Shown piece after piece: positions 26,374 through 36,637 of a stretch of DNA of 64,000 bases (positions within the stretch are counted from its first letter, which is position 1; the number at the start of each line of letters is the position of its first letter). This DNA comes from Putridiphycobacter roseus (GTDB lineage: Bacteria; Bacteroidota; Bacteroidia; Flavobacteriales_D; Crocinitomicaceae), in the NCBI RefSeq assembly GCF_003234935.1, contig NZ_QKSB01000001.1, positions 1-64,000 on the forward strand. The letters are read 5' to 3'. The notes beneath the pieces are model-generated. The model was not told the DNA's origin, made no database searches, and worked only from the letters and a program-made list of their open reading frames with translations. The translations under genes were made by a program, and so were the position numbers.

Positions 26374-29300
26374 ATGAAAATATTTTCTCTTCTACTTACC
26401 ACTTTATTTATTCACTTCGCATACAGTCAGTCTCCAGGAGATACAATTGTTGTACAGTCATTTGATTACACAATGACTACTGGTGCCAATGGGGGATTAG
26501 CAAGAGCAATGATGGTTCCATTTCCGGATAATCCAGGCATATCTTACTCCAAAGTATTAATGCTTTACAATATGCGTTGTAGAAATGGTGCAGTAAACAC
26601 TACAGGAGGTAACTATGTTGCTTGTGGAGAATGGGATTACAGTTGTAATTCTTATATACATGATTCTACAAGAGTAGATTCTATTCCTAGCACAACAGCT
26701 TCGCACAAAATAACTGGCTATAATGGTACGAGTTATAATTATTCAACCACGCCGATTTACAACTATTATTTGCATATTCAACAAGCTGTAATTTTAAACA
26801 ATATCGTTTCAGAAAACCAAGCCATTATTGGTACGGGGACACAGAACATGAATGAAGCGCTACCTACTGCAAGTAGAAATGCCAAGTCTGTATTTTTATT
26901 TACCCAATCAGAATTAAGTAATGCTGGTTTAACCGCAGGTAACATTGATGCCTTACTATTGAATGTATTAAATGCTGGTGGTGATGCTAATTATTTTAGA
27001 GTACGTTTAAAAGAGACAAGTGATTTAACGGTTGATTTAACCAATCTTAATTTAAACGGATTCTCTGAAGTCTTTTACGCGAATACCAACTTTACAAATG
27101 GACAAAATAGAATTCAATTTTACACGCCTTTTACATGGAATGGAACAGATAATTTATTAGTGGAATTCTCATTTACCAATCCAAACACCAACACAACAAT
27201 TGAAATAGAAGGAAGTAACATATTAAATATGGGGGCTTTCAGCAGCAACGACAGTTATACTCATTTTAACGGGTCAAACTACATAGAAGCAGACACCTAT
27301 AAAGGAATTTCGGGCAATACAAACAGAACCATTGAAGCTTGGATTAAAGCGGATGCAGGTAGTAATAGCGGAGAAATTTGTAGCTGGGGAACAGATGTAT
27401 CTGGTGAAAAATGGGTTACTAGAATAAATGGAGATGGTACTTTAAGGGCTGAAATAAACGGCGGATTTAAATACGGCACCACATTAATCAATGATGGACA
27501 ATGGCACCATATTGCAATTGTTTTAAATGGCAACAACGTTACAGATTGTTCTTTTTATGTGGATGGCCAATTAGAAAGTACGGGCGGCTCTCAATCGTTA
27601 AGCGTAAATACAGACACTAACGACGGTATTAAAATGAGAATTAGTCGCGGTGTAAATAACCGTTATTTTGATGGCATTATTGATGAATTAAGATTATGGG
27701 GGACGAATTTAAGTGCGACAGAAATTTCGAATTGGAGTAAGCAAAAATTAAATCCAACGCACCCTAATTACGCGGATTTAGAAACTTATTTACCATTAAA
27801 CGAAGGACAAGGGACTACCATTAACGATTTATCGACCCACAGTAGAAATGGGGAAATTATTAATGGGGAAATTTGGGAAATGCCAAATGGCTTAGCTTTA
27901 TTTAAAGACTTTCAAGCATTGACTGCAAGACCAAATTTAACTTTTGCGCAAGGTACTTATAACCTAACTATATCTAATGATTCAATAGTTGATTCTATTC
28001 AACAAGTGAGTAATTTAGTTAACGAATATCAAATCAATTCCAATGCAGGAACGATTTTAAATGATGAGATTGCTACCGCATCAAGCAATTACTATTGGGA
28101 GGCGTCTTATAGCTATTTCTTTGATGAAAATGGCGTAAAAACGGATTCCACCATTGTAACTCCAAATGGCACCATTAACATTTCAGATTTGGATTATTTT
28201 CAAAGAATGCCAATGCGTTTTGAAATTATTTCCTTTGTGACTCCTTATGGCGTAAATTTAAACCTAGGTGCAACTGGTAAAACATGGCAAGTAGATTTAA
28301 CGGATTATATGCCCGTTTTAAAAGGAGATAAATTGATGACCATAGAGAGAGGTGGACAATGGAATGAAGATTTAGACATCAAATTTTTATTTATAGTTGG
28401 AACACCACCACGAGATATTGTGGATGTACAACAAATATGGAGAAACGACTATAAATCATACACCTCGATTATGGACAACTCAAGCTTTGAACCAAGGGAT
28501 GTTTTAATGAATCCAGCAGCTTCTGCCTACAAATTAAAATCTGTAATTACAGGACATGGTCAAGAAGGAGAATTTATACCTAGAGACCATTTTTACAACA
28601 TTGATGGCGGTGCAAATGAATTCCAATGGACGGTATGGACTGCTTGTGCGGAAAACCCAATTTACCCACAAGGCGGAACATGGATTTATGACAGAGCAGG
28701 ATGGTGTCCTGGTAAACCTTCAGATTTAGAAGAATATGATTTAACACCTTTTGTAACACCGGGACAAACACACACAATTGATTATGGTATAATTACAGCA
28801 ACTGGTACTTCCAATTACATTGTGAACAACCAACTGGTTTCCTATGGTGCTCCGAACTTTAGTCTGGACGCTGCATTAGTAGATATCCTTGATCCTTCAA
28901 GCTATGTAGAATACGAACGCTTTAATTCTATTTGTGCCAACCCTACGGTAGTGATACAAAATACAGGTAGCACTGCATTGACTTCATTGACCATTGAATA
29001 TTGGATAAATAGCAGCAGTACACTTGAAACTTTTACGTGGACAGGAAATTTAGCTTTCTTAGAAAAGGCAGAAGTAGATTTACCTTCTCCAGGTAGTTTA
29101 TGGCAAAGTGCGAATCCAACCAATAACAAATTCAATGTGACCATTAAAAATCCGAATGGTGGAACGGATGAATTTATTCACAACAACACTTACCAATCCG
29201 AATTTAACTTGGTAGATATTTTACCTGAAGCTTTTTACTTGAATTTTAAAACAAACAATGCCCCTCATGAAAGTAAAATTGAACTTTTTGATGATGCAGG

Positions 29301-29802
29301 AAATGTAATATTTACAAGAACTGGCATGTCTTCAAACACTACCTACAAAGATACTTTTGAACTATATGCTGGCTGTTATACTTTATTAATTTCAGATTCA
29401 GACGGAGATGGTATTAATTTTTGGGCAAACAGTGACGGAAGTGGATCTGCTTTTATAAAAGAAGTAGGCGGATTTACCTTAAAATCATTCAATGGTGACT
29501 TTGGTGGCTCAATTATCTATAACTTCTCGGTAGACTCTCCGCTTTCCTACGATCAGCTTTACAACAATAGTCAAGTCGAATTATTCCCAAATCCAGCTCA
29601 AGCATTCTTTACCTTAAGTGCAGATAATATTGATCCATCTCAAATCTCAATTCACAATGGTTTGGGACAAAATTTTCAATTACCAATTGAAAAATCAAAT
29701 AATCAACTGCACATTAACACACAAGATTTAGCACCAGGCTTATATATTGTAAATATCAAATACGAAGGAGAAACCATCACTAAAAGGCTAATCATACAAT
29801 AA
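26374..29802 (+). CDS. PNGase F-like secreted glycoamidase with inserted LamG domain and T9SS sorting domain
   Basis: A 1142-residue secreted protein with a signal peptide ending AYSQ. Segments line up by eye with PNGase F of Elizabethkingia, which removes N-glycans from asparagine. CGEWD (84-88) matches the segment around catalytic Asp60. TIERGG (E658) and GEF (E733) lie where Glu118 and Glu206 are expected. YDRAGWCPG (772-780) is nearly identical to the PNGase F sequence. A concanavalin/LamG-like domain (about 295-455, with DGQWHHIAIVLNG and FDGIIDELRLWG) splits the first segment from the rest. Residues 1068-1142 (from ELFPNPAQ) are a type A T9SS sorting domain. It is probably a secreted glycan-cleaving or glycan-binding enzyme; activity is inferred only. 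Confidence 0.8.
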   Translation: MKIFSLLLTTLFIHFAYSQSPGDTIVVQSFDYTMTTGANGGLARAMMVPFPDNPGISYSKVLMLYNMRCRNGAVNTTGGNYVACGEWDYSCNSYIHDSTRVDSIPSTTASHKITGYNGTSYNYSTTPIYNYYLHIQQAVILNNIVSENQAIIGTGTQNMNEALPTASRNAKSVFLFTQSELSNAGLTAGNIDALLLNVLNAGGDANYFRVRLKETSDLTVDLTNLNLNGFSEVFYANTNFTNGQNRIQFYTPFTWNGTDNLLVEFSFTNPNTNTTIEIEGSNILNMGAFSSNDSYTHFNGSNYIEADTYKGISGNTNRTIEAWIKADAGSNSGEICSWGTDVSGEKWVTRINGDGTLRAEINGGFKYGTTLINDGQWHHIAIVLNGNNVTDCSFYVDGQLESTGGSQSLSVNTDTNDGIKMRISRGVNNRYFDGIIDELRLWGTNLSATEISNWSKQKLNPTHPNYADLETYLPLNEGQGTTINDLSTHSRNGEIINGEIWEMPNGLALFKDFQALTARPNLTFAQGTYNLTISNDSIVDSIQQVSNLVNEYQINSNAGTILNDEIATASSNYYWEASYSYFFDENGVKTDSTIVTPNGTINISDLDYFQRMPMRFEIISFVTPYGVNLNLGATGKTWQVDLTDYMPVLKGDKLMTIERGGQWNEDLDIKFLFIVGTPPRDIVDVQQIWRNDYKSYTSIMDNSSFEPRDVLMNPAASAYKLKSVITGHGQEGEFIPRDHFYNIDGGANEFQWTVWTACAENPIYPQGGTWIYDRAGWCPGKPSDLEEYDLTPFVTPGQTHTIDYGIITATGTSNYIVNNQLVSYGAPNFSLDAALVDILDPSSYVEYERFNSICANPTVVIQNTGSTALTSLTIEYWINSSSTLETFTWTGNLAFLEKAEVDLPSPGSLWQSANPTNNKFNVTIKNPNGGTDEFIHNNTYQSEFNLVDILPEAFYLNFKTNNAPHESKIELFDDAGNVIFTRTGMSSNTTYKDTFELYAGCYTLLISDSDGDGINFWANSDGSGSAFIKEVGGFTLKSFNGDFGGSIIYNFSVDSPLSYDQLYNNSQVELFPNPAQAFFTLSADNIDPSQISIHNGLGQNFQLPIEKSNNQLHINTQDLAPGLYIVNIKYEGETITKRLIIQ

Positions 29803-29805
29803 AAT

Positions 29806-30342
29806 ATGCGCAAAGTACTGCTTATCATCACCTGCTTAATGGCAACACTATTCATTAGTTGTAAAAAAGTAGATGCTTATACTAAATTCAATCTAGAATT
29901 TAATCAGTCGGTTACTATACCATCTTCTACTGGTCTTAACCTACCTTTTAATATATTAACACCGGATGTAAAAACCAATTCGGAAGCAGAGTTTGAAATT
30001 AATGACACAAGAAAGGATTTGATCGAGTTGATTCAAATTACCAAATTGACCATGACGCATCAATCTCCTTCCAATGGTAATTTTAAATTTTTAAAATCCA
30101 TACAAATATATTTAACCGCCGAAGGACTTTCTGAAATCAAAGTAGCATGGAATGAAAACGTTTCTGAAGACATTGACAAAACTTTAGAACTAGAAACAAC
30201 CGAAAATGATTTACAAGAATACATCAAGAAAGATAAATTTGGTTTAAGGGTACAAACAGTAACAGATGAAGCTTTTAATTCGGATCAGGAAATAGCTATT
30301 CAATCCGTGTTTTTTGTAGATGCAAAAATACTAGGACAATAA
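29806..30342 (+). CDS. putative lipoprotein
   Basis: A 178-residue protein with a lipoprotein signal (MRKVLLIITCLMATLFISC, lipidated Cys at residue 19). The mature part is acidic and beta-rich, with no recognised family. It starts 3 bp after the PNGase F-like gene and is almost certainly co-transcribed with it, which suggests a surface or periplasmic partner of that protein. The direction of any interaction is unknown. Confidence 0.7.
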   Translation: MRKVLLIITCLMATLFISCKKVDAYTKFNLEFNQSVTIPSSTGLNLPFNILTPDVKTNSEAEFEINDTRKDLIELIQITKLTMTHQSPSNGNFKFLKSIQIYLTAEGLSEIKVAWNENVSEDIDKTLELETTENDLQEYIKKDKFGLRVQTVTDEAFNSDQEIAIQSVFFVDAKILGQ

Positions 30343-30393
30343 AAAAGGATAGCCATTGAAAAACCCATTGTCATTTAGCTAAATTAGAAATAA

Positions 30394-32136
30394 ATGAGGT
30401 GGGTATATGTTATATTGTTTTTGGGAATTAGTGCTTGTGGATTTACGCAAAAACACCAGTCCAACGACTTCCAAGGCTACGTTTTAAGCGCGGTTGACCA
30501 AACACAGATTCCATTTGCTGTAATATTTAATCACGCCCTTCAAAAAGGCGTTTTAGCCAATGAAAATGGTTATTTTGAAATTCCTTATGCAGCACTTAGT
30601 GACAGCGTCACCATTAAGGTTATTGGTTATAAAACTTACTTTTTAAAAATTGCGCCGCAACAGCAGCCACGTAAAGTTTATCTTCAAGAAAAAAACCAAT
30701 TGCTGTCCACTGTCACTGTCAACGGAATTGACAACACTTCCCTCTTCAATTATTTAATAAAAGTCCAGAAAAAAGCGACCCAGAAAAAACGGCAATCCAA
30801 GGCATATTTTTATTTAAAAACCTATATCAACCAAAAACAAATTGAACTAGTAGAATGTTTTTACAATGCCAGTATCAGAGGCTATGACATAGAAGAATTG
30901 TTCCTGAAAAGTGGTCGATTTGGTTTACAGTATTACAACCGCAACTTGTTCGTTTCTGTAGAAAGTGCACAAGCATTAAATTTAAATAAACTACTTCAAG
31001 AGACCCCTTTTTTCCCAATTAACCCTTTACAATTATCTAAAAGAGGTTTAAAAAAAACATACCGAATTAAGCGCATTCAAAAATATTTGAATGAAGATAA
31101 GGACTCTACTTTTGTACTGAAGTTGACCCCTAAAGATACGAGCGGTAATTACTTCTATGCCAAAATTTGGTATAACCAAAATACGCATCAACTTGAAAAA
31201 ATCTCCCTAAACTGTCCGCATGCCATTAGACATCCTTTTTCACCTTTATTTCCAACAGATAAGATACTAAATATAGATTTATCCATTACCAAAACCTTTA
31301 AAAAAATAGTCCAACAATCCTTTTTAGAACATTTAGACTTTAATTATGCACTTACTTATCAAAATAGACTAGATTCTATTTTTACCATTCATTCTACTGC
31401 AGTAGTTCAAATGTATGATTTTAAGGAATTGTTTTTCTTACCTATACTTAGTTTTTCAGAACAAGATTTAGGAACCTATCGCAAATTAAATGCCTTTCCT
31501 TTTAACCCATTTTTTTGGCAAAACCACCAAGAACTGAAAATAAGTGATGAATCGAAAGAAAATAATACTTTTTATAAGGACAGCAAGACCATTACAAACC
31601 AAACATTCTTCAAAAGCTCCTTACCCAATAAAACAAACTTTTTTGAACACTCCTTTATCCAGTGGACCGGTAAAAGAATACTTTTTAAGCCAAATGAAAA
31701 ACCAATCAACCGCTTTAATGAAACAAATATTATTTCTGAAAGGTACCACTTGGAAGCTAGACTATTTATTGACTATAATAACTACAAGGACTCCGTTAAC
31801 CTATTAATAAAAACTATTTTCGATCCCTACAAAAGTTTTTACTATTTACCGCTTTCTCCAAAAGTGCATTGTTTTATCAATATGTACTTTGATTTAATGG
31901 AAATAAACAGAATCGAATTGGCTTTAAAAATAAAGCAATCCGACCGTTCCTTTGAAAGTGTAAAAAAAATCTATACTACCCAATATTTGAAAATGCTGAC
32001 ACAAGAAAACCAATTCTTAAAAGAAGTACAAAGGGGTGAAAACAAAAAAGAAATGGCAGAATGGAACCAATACATCTACGAGAAAACAAAGATCAATAAC
32101 CTAGAAATATTCCTATTGGATAAGGCCAACGATTAA
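30394..32136 (+). CDS. carboxypeptidase-regulatory-like (CarboxypepD_reg) domain protein
   Basis: A 580-residue secreted protein with a signal peptide ending GFTQ. Residues 25-90 form a carboxypeptidase-D regulatory-like beta-sandwich (FQGYVLSAVDQTQIPFAVIF and VLANENGYFEIPY), the module that also begins SusC-type receptors. The remainder is a basic, aromatic-rich region without a TonB-dependent barrel or a T9SS tail, so it is not a SusC homologue. Similar proteins are common in Bacteroidota and of unknown function. It follows the putative lipoprotein gene after 51 bp and ends at a bidirectional terminator. Confidence 0.68.
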   Translation: MRWVYVILFLGISACGFTQKHQSNDFQGYVLSAVDQTQIPFAVIFNHALQKGVLANENGYFEIPYAALSDSVTIKVIGYKTYFLKIAPQQQPRKVYLQEKNQLLSTVTVNGIDNTSLFNYLIKVQKKATQKKRQSKAYFYLKTYINQKQIELVECFYNASIRGYDIEELFLKSGRFGLQYYNRNLFVSVESAQALNLNKLLQETPFFPINPLQLSKRGLKKTYRIKRIQKYLNEDKDSTFVLKLTPKDTSGNYFYAKIWYNQNTHQLEKISLNCPHAIRHPFSPLFPTDKILNIDLSITKTFKKIVQQSFLEHLDFNYALTYQNRLDSIFTIHSTAVVQMYDFKELFFLPILSFSEQDLGTYRKLNAFPFNPFFWQNHQELKISDESKENNTFYKDSKTITNQTFFKSSLPNKTNFFEHSFIQWTGKRILFKPNEKPINRFNETNIISERYHLEARLFIDYNNYKDSVNLLIKTIFDPYKSFYYLPLSPKVHCFINMYFDLMEINRIELALKIKQSDRSFESVKKIYTTQYLKMLTQENQFLKEVQRGENKKEMAEWNQYIYEKTKINNLEIFLLDKAND

Positions 32137-32151
32137 AACAATTTCCAAACA

Positions 32152-32178
32152 AAAAAGGAGACCATTAGCCTCCTTTTT
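32152..32178. terminator. bidirectional intrinsic terminator
   Basis: The inverted repeat AAAAAGGAG / CTCCTTTTT with a 9-base loop lies between convergent genes. The stem ends in T-runs on both strands. Confidence 0.8.
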
Positions 32179-32198
32179 ATTGTTTGTACTATATTTTT

Positions 32199-34289
32199 TT
32201 AGTAGTTTAATGTTCTTTCAATTCCTACGCGCACTTTATCTGCATTGGTTAACAATGCAGCCTCTAAAATAGAATTCAATGGAATTGCAGGCGTATCAAC
32301 AGAACCAATAATTTCTACTGGAGCATCTAGATACTCAAAACAGTTTTTTTGAATTTTACCCGCTAAAGCCAATGTGAAAGTAGCTTCAATAGATTCTTCA
32401 GTCACCAACATGGCTCTATTGTGTTTTTTAACCGCATCAAAAATAGCCGTTTCATCTATAGGACTCAAGGTTCTTAAATCAATAATTTCAACTCGTCCAG
32501 GAAAAGCTTCTGCTGCTTCCGCACTCCAATACACACCACGTCCATAAGTAATAATTACCATAGATTCTGATGCTTGTACTTTTTCAGGCATAGCTTCAAT
32601 CACCGTTCTCGCCTTACCAAAAGGAATCACATAGTCTTCATCCGGTTCAACTGTAATTGCACCTTCAGTACCTTTAATTTTACTCCAATACAAGCCTTTA
32701 TGTTCAAAAATAACGACAGGGTTCGGGTCGTAAAATGCAGATTTCAATAATCCTTTTAAGTCGGCTCCAGTAGATGGGTATGCCACTTTAATCCCTCTGA
32801 TGTTAGTCACAACAGACTCAACAGAACTCGAGTGGTATGGTCCACCAGAACCATAAGCACCAATAGGAACTCTGATGATAGCACTAACAGGCCATTTACC
32901 ATTCGACAAGTAGTAAGACCTACTCACCTCAGTGAACAATTGATTTAGTCCAGGCCATATATAATCTGCAAATTGCACCTCCACAATTGGTTTTAGTCCA
33001 ACTGCCGACATACCAACTGTACTACCAATAATAAATGCTTCTTGAATTGGGGTATTATACACTCTTTCGTCACCAAACTTCTGTGCCAATGTAGCTGCTT
33101 CACGGAATACACCACCTAATCTACCACCCACATCTTGTCCATACAACAAAGCCTCTTTGTGCTTACTTAATATTTCCGTCATTGCAAACAAGGCAGAATC
33201 TACCATCACGGTAGGTTTTTTTCCAACAGGAGAACGTTCCCCTTTTTCTTCGGTAATTGGTGTTGGTGCAAAATAATGGTCGGTTAAACTATCTGGCGAA
33301 GGATCTTCAGCATTCATGGCTTGTTTAAACTCCTCCTCCACTACTGTTCTTACCGAAGCTTCAATATTAATTACTTCTGCAATGCCAAAAGCATCTTCTA
33401 CAAGCTTTCTAAGTTTTGGATAAGGGTCTTTTAATGCCGCTTCTTCTAAATCATCTCGATACCATTCCTTACGCACACCAGAAGTATGGTGACCTAATAA
33501 AGGAACTTTAGCATGTATTAAAAACGGGCGTCTTTCTTTTCTAATAATAGAAATTACCTCTGCAATTGTATTGTAACACGCCTCAAAATCAGTTCCATCA
33601 ATGGTTCTAACTTCTAAGCCATTAAAACCTTTTGCATAATGTGTTATATCTTGTGCTCTAATTTCTGCTGCATTCGCTGAAATATCCCACTCATTGTCTT
33701 GTACTAAATAAATGATAGGAAATTGTTTTAAGGCAGCCATTTGAAAAGCTTCTGACACTTCACCTTCTGTACAAGAAGCGTCTCCCAAAGAACAAACTAC
33801 CACAGGGTTATCCCCTTTAAAATCCTCGGCAATACCTACTTTTTCTTTATATTGAATACCCATAGCCACACCAGTAGTTGGAATGGCTTGCATACCCGTA
33901 GCTGAAGATTGATGAATAATTTTTGGTTTATCCTCCTCCTTTAAACTTGGGTGAGAATAATAAGTTCTTCCTCCCGAAAAAGGATCATCTTTTTTTGCAA
34001 AAACCTGCAGCATCACATCATATGGACGCATGCCTATACTTAATAAAATTGAATCATCTCTATAATAAGGTGAAACCCAATCCTGGGGCTTCAACTGCAT
34101 TCCCATTGCGATCTGAATTGCTTCATGTCCTCGCGAAGTAGCATGTACATATTTGGAAGTTACTTTTGCATTTTCTTCATATATCTCGGCCATGGTTTTA
34201 GCCGTCCCCATCAACCTAAATGCCTCTTTTATTTTAGACTGATCTATAGTTTGCACCTTTGATTTCAATTTTTTTATATTGTTCGCCAT
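32199..34289 (-). CDS. 2-oxoisovalerate-type dehydrogenase E1, fused alpha and beta subunits
   Basis: A 696-residue thiamine-diphosphate enzyme. The start is set at the Met of MANNIKKL (34289); the extension to 34331 would overlap the likely promoter. The N-terminal half (to about residue 350) is an E1 alpha subunit with the cofactor motif beginning GDASCTEGEVSEAF and ending near QDNEWD. The C-terminal half (from about 375) is an E1 beta subunit with GQDVGGRLGGVFREA, NTPIQEAFIIG and FEHKGLYW. It oxidatively decarboxylates branched-chain or related 2-oxoacids together with E2 and E3, which are not in this window. The fusion is common in Bacteroidota. Substrate range between branched-chain acids and pyruvate cannot be fixed by eye. 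Confidence 0.93.
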   Translation of the reverse strand: MANNIKKLKSKVQTIDQSKIKEAFRLMGTAKTMAEIYEENAKVTSKYVHATSRGHEAIQIAMGMQLKPQDWVSPYYRDDSILLSIGMRPYDVMLQVFAKKDDPFSGGRTYYSHPSLKEEDKPKIIHQSSATGMQAIPTTGVAMGIQYKEKVGIAEDFKGDNPVVVCSLGDASCTEGEVSEAFQMAALKQFPIIYLVQDNEWDISANAAEIRAQDITHYAKGFNGLEVRTIDGTDFEACYNTIAEVISIIRKERRPFLIHAKVPLLGHHTSGVRKEWYRDDLEEAALKDPYPKLRKLVEDAFGIAEVINIEASVRTVVEEEFKQAMNAEDPSPDSLTDHYFAPTPITEEKGERSPVGKKPTVMVDSALFAMTEILSKHKEALLYGQDVGGRLGGVFREAATLAQKFGDERVYNTPIQEAFIIGSTVGMSAVGLKPIVEVQFADYIWPGLNQLFTEVSRSYYLSNGKWPVSAIIRVPIGAYGSGGPYHSSSVESVVTNIRGIKVAYPSTGADLKGLLKSAFYDPNPVVIFEHKGLYWSKIKGTEGAITVEPDEDYVIPFGKARTVIEAMPEKVQASESMVIITYGRGVYWSAEAAEAFPGRVEIIDLRTLSPIDETAIFDAVKKHNRAMLVTEESIEATFTLALAGKIQKNCFEYLDAPVEIIGSVDTPAIPLNSILEAALLTNADKVRVGIERTLNY

Positions 34290-34438
34290 TTTTTGGTCTA
34301 AATTTTGGTTGCTAATATACGCAATTCGCAAGGGATTAAAAAATATGATAAAGAATAAAGACCGTTAATGTATAATTTATAATCACTTCAATTTTTTATC
34401 TTAAATTTATAGGCTTGCAACAAAACAAATAAAATATT

Positions 34439-36565
34439 ATGAAAAAAATAATTCAAAGCATGTTCTTGCTTTTCATTTGCATCAATGTAAATGCTCAAAA
34501 AACGGAACTCACTTTAAAAGACGCTGTGATGCAACAATATCGCGCATTTTACCCACAACGTTCTGTCATGGTGAAGTGGATTCCAAATAGTAAGTCTTAT
34601 GCTTCCTTAAGTGCCGATTACCAAACATTGGTAAAAACGGACATCAACAGTGGCAACAAAACAAATTTGATCAATACCGAAGAGTTAGCAAAAATAACAG
34701 GGGAAGCACCTGGATACATCAATGTCGTTTCCTGGAAGAATGAAAATCAATTTTATTTACAAAATAAAAATAAATTCTACTTGATTAATTTGGCAGATAA
34801 AAGCGGTACTTTTTTAAATGAAGCACCGGCAGAAGCAGAAAATATAAACTTTCATGCGGCATCAAAACAGATTGCATATACGGTAGCCAATAATTTATTT
34901 TTAGTGGATGCAAAAAAAGAAATCAAACAAATCACTGCAAACAAAGAAGGAACCGTGAGCGGACAAGCCATTGCTAGAAGTGAATTCGGCATTACAAATG
35001 GTATTTTTTGGTCACCACAAGGTGATAAAATAGGGTTTTATCAAAAAGATGAATCTAAAGTAGCTGATTACCCACTATTGAACATTAACGATACACCCGG
35101 TTCTTTAAATAGTATTAAATACCCAATGGCTGGACAATCTAGTGAACAAGGAAAAGCTGGCGTTTACAACACGCAAAATGGTAAAACATTTTTTATCCAA
35201 CCAACAGGAGACAAAGAAGACTATATCACTAATTTCGGATGGAATTTAGATGGTTCAGAAGTATATATTGCGGAAGTAAACAGAGACCAAAACCACACTA
35301 AATTAATTCAATATAATGGTTTTTCTGGAGAGATGAAAAAAATTATCTTGGAAGAAAAAAATGACAAATGGACAGAACCAGAAAGTCCAGTTTACTTTGT
35401 AAATGACCAAGATTTTATTTGGATGAGTGAAAAGGATGGCTTTATGAATATGTATTTATACAATGCCATTAGCGGTAAACTTGTAAAACAATTGACCACT
35501 AACCAATGGGTCATTACTGGCATTGAAGGATATGATGATAAAGGAAATATCTATTTTACCGGAACAGGTGAAAAACCAACAGAAAAGCATTACTTCAAAG
35601 TAAATATAAAATCGGGGAAACAAACCCAATTAACAAAAGAAGGAACACATTCATTGATTTTTAATGATGACTTTACTTACATGTTTGATTCTTATTCTTC
35701 AGTAACTATTCCTAATATAGAAAAAGTAATGAGCACGAAAGGGAAAACAAAATTAAACGTGTTAACGGCTAAAAACCCTTTAGAAAACATCCAAATGGGT
35801 ACGGCTGAATACGGTACCATTAAAGCAGCAGATAAGAAAACAGATCTTCACTATAGGTTAATTAAACCAAGTAATTTCGATTCAAATAAAAAATACCCTG
35901 TATTGGTTTATGTGTATGGAGGGCCGCACGCACAATTGGTTACTAACTCGTGGTACGGTGGTGCTTCTTTGTGGATGTATTGGATGGCTGAACAAGACTA
36001 TTTAGTATTTACAGTAGACAATAGAGGTTCAGCCAATAGAGGATTTGAATTTGAATCTGTTATCCATAGAAACTTAGGAGACCATGAAATGGATGATCAA
36101 CTAGAAGGGGTTAAGTTTTTAAAATCTTTACCTTATGTAGACGGCAATAGACTGGCTGTACATGGCTGGAGTTTTGGTGGCTTTATGACCACTTCATTGA
36201 TGCTCCGTCAACCGGGTACATTTACTACAGGTGTTGCTGGTGGACCAGTGACAGATTGGAAGTATTACGAAATAATGTATGGAGAAAGATACATGGACCG
36301 TCCAGCGCAAAATAAAGAAGGATACGAAAAAGCTTCTTTAATGAATTACGTGAAAAATCTTGACGGTAACCTACTATTGATCCATGGTACTGCAGATGAC
36401 GTAGTCGTAATGCAACATAACTTAGCCTTGGTGAAAGCTTTTATAGAAGCAGAAGTTCAAATGGACTTCTTTCCTTACCCTATGCACCCGCACAACGTAC
36501 GTGGAAAAGACCGCGTTCACTTAATGACTAAAGTATTGAATTATGTGCTGGAACATAATAAATAA
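34439..36565 (+). CDS. S9 family prolyl oligopeptidase / dipeptidyl peptidase IV-like
   Basis: A 708-residue secreted serine peptidase with a signal peptide ending VNAQ. An N-terminal beta-propeller domain (about residues 40-460; blades such as FFWSPQGDKIGFYQ and DFIWMSEKDGFMNMY) is followed by an alpha/beta-hydrolase domain. Catalytic Ser578 lies in HGWSFGG, the catalytic Asp in HGTADDVV (653-654) and the His in PHNV near the end. The family releases N-terminal dipeptides, often X-Pro, from peptides. Expected in the periplasm for peptide use; there is no T9SS tail. It is monocistronic, with a terminator-like hairpin directly after it. Confidence 0.93.
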   Translation: MKKIIQSMFLLFICINVNAQKTELTLKDAVMQQYRAFYPQRSVMVKWIPNSKSYASLSADYQTLVKTDINSGNKTNLINTEELAKITGEAPGYINVVSWKNENQFYLQNKNKFYLINLADKSGTFLNEAPAEAENINFHAASKQIAYTVANNLFLVDAKKEIKQITANKEGTVSGQAIARSEFGITNGIFWSPQGDKIGFYQKDESKVADYPLLNINDTPGSLNSIKYPMAGQSSEQGKAGVYNTQNGKTFFIQPTGDKEDYITNFGWNLDGSEVYIAEVNRDQNHTKLIQYNGFSGEMKKIILEEKNDKWTEPESPVYFVNDQDFIWMSEKDGFMNMYLYNAISGKLVKQLTTNQWVITGIEGYDDKGNIYFTGTGEKPTEKHYFKVNIKSGKQTQLTKEGTHSLIFNDDFTYMFDSYSSVTIPNIEKVMSTKGKTKLNVLTAKNPLENIQMGTAEYGTIKAADKKTDLHYRLIKPSNFDSNKKYPVLVYVYGGPHAQLVTNSWYGGASLWMYWMAEQDYLVFTVDNRGSANRGFEFESVIHRNLGDHEMDDQLEGVKFLKSLPYVDGNRLAVHGWSFGGFMTTSLMLRQPGTFTTGVAGGPVTDWKYYEIMYGERYMDRPAQNKEGYEKASLMNYVKNLDGNLLLIHGTADDVVVMQHNLALVKAFIEAEVQMDFFPYPMHPHNVRGKDRVHLMTKVLNYVLEHNK

Positions 36566-36582
36566 ATAAAAAAATTCCCTTT

Positions 36583-36613
36583 AAAAGCGTCAATGAAAAT
36601 TGGCGCTTTTTTT
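36583..36613 (+). terminator. intrinsic terminator
   Basis: AAAAGCGTCAAT pairs with ATTGGCGCTTTT (12 bp with one mismatched pair) around a 4-base loop, and a T-run follows. It overlaps the ATG at 36593, which supports the later start of the sensor kinase gene. Confidence 0.75.
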
Positions 36614-36637
36614 GTATCTTTCAGTTTTTATATCAAT

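Noticed and set aside
34290..34331. Longer N-terminus of the E1 dehydrogenase
   Set aside because: The added residues are not typical of the family, and the stretch contains a TATATTAG promoter-like element just before the shorter start.
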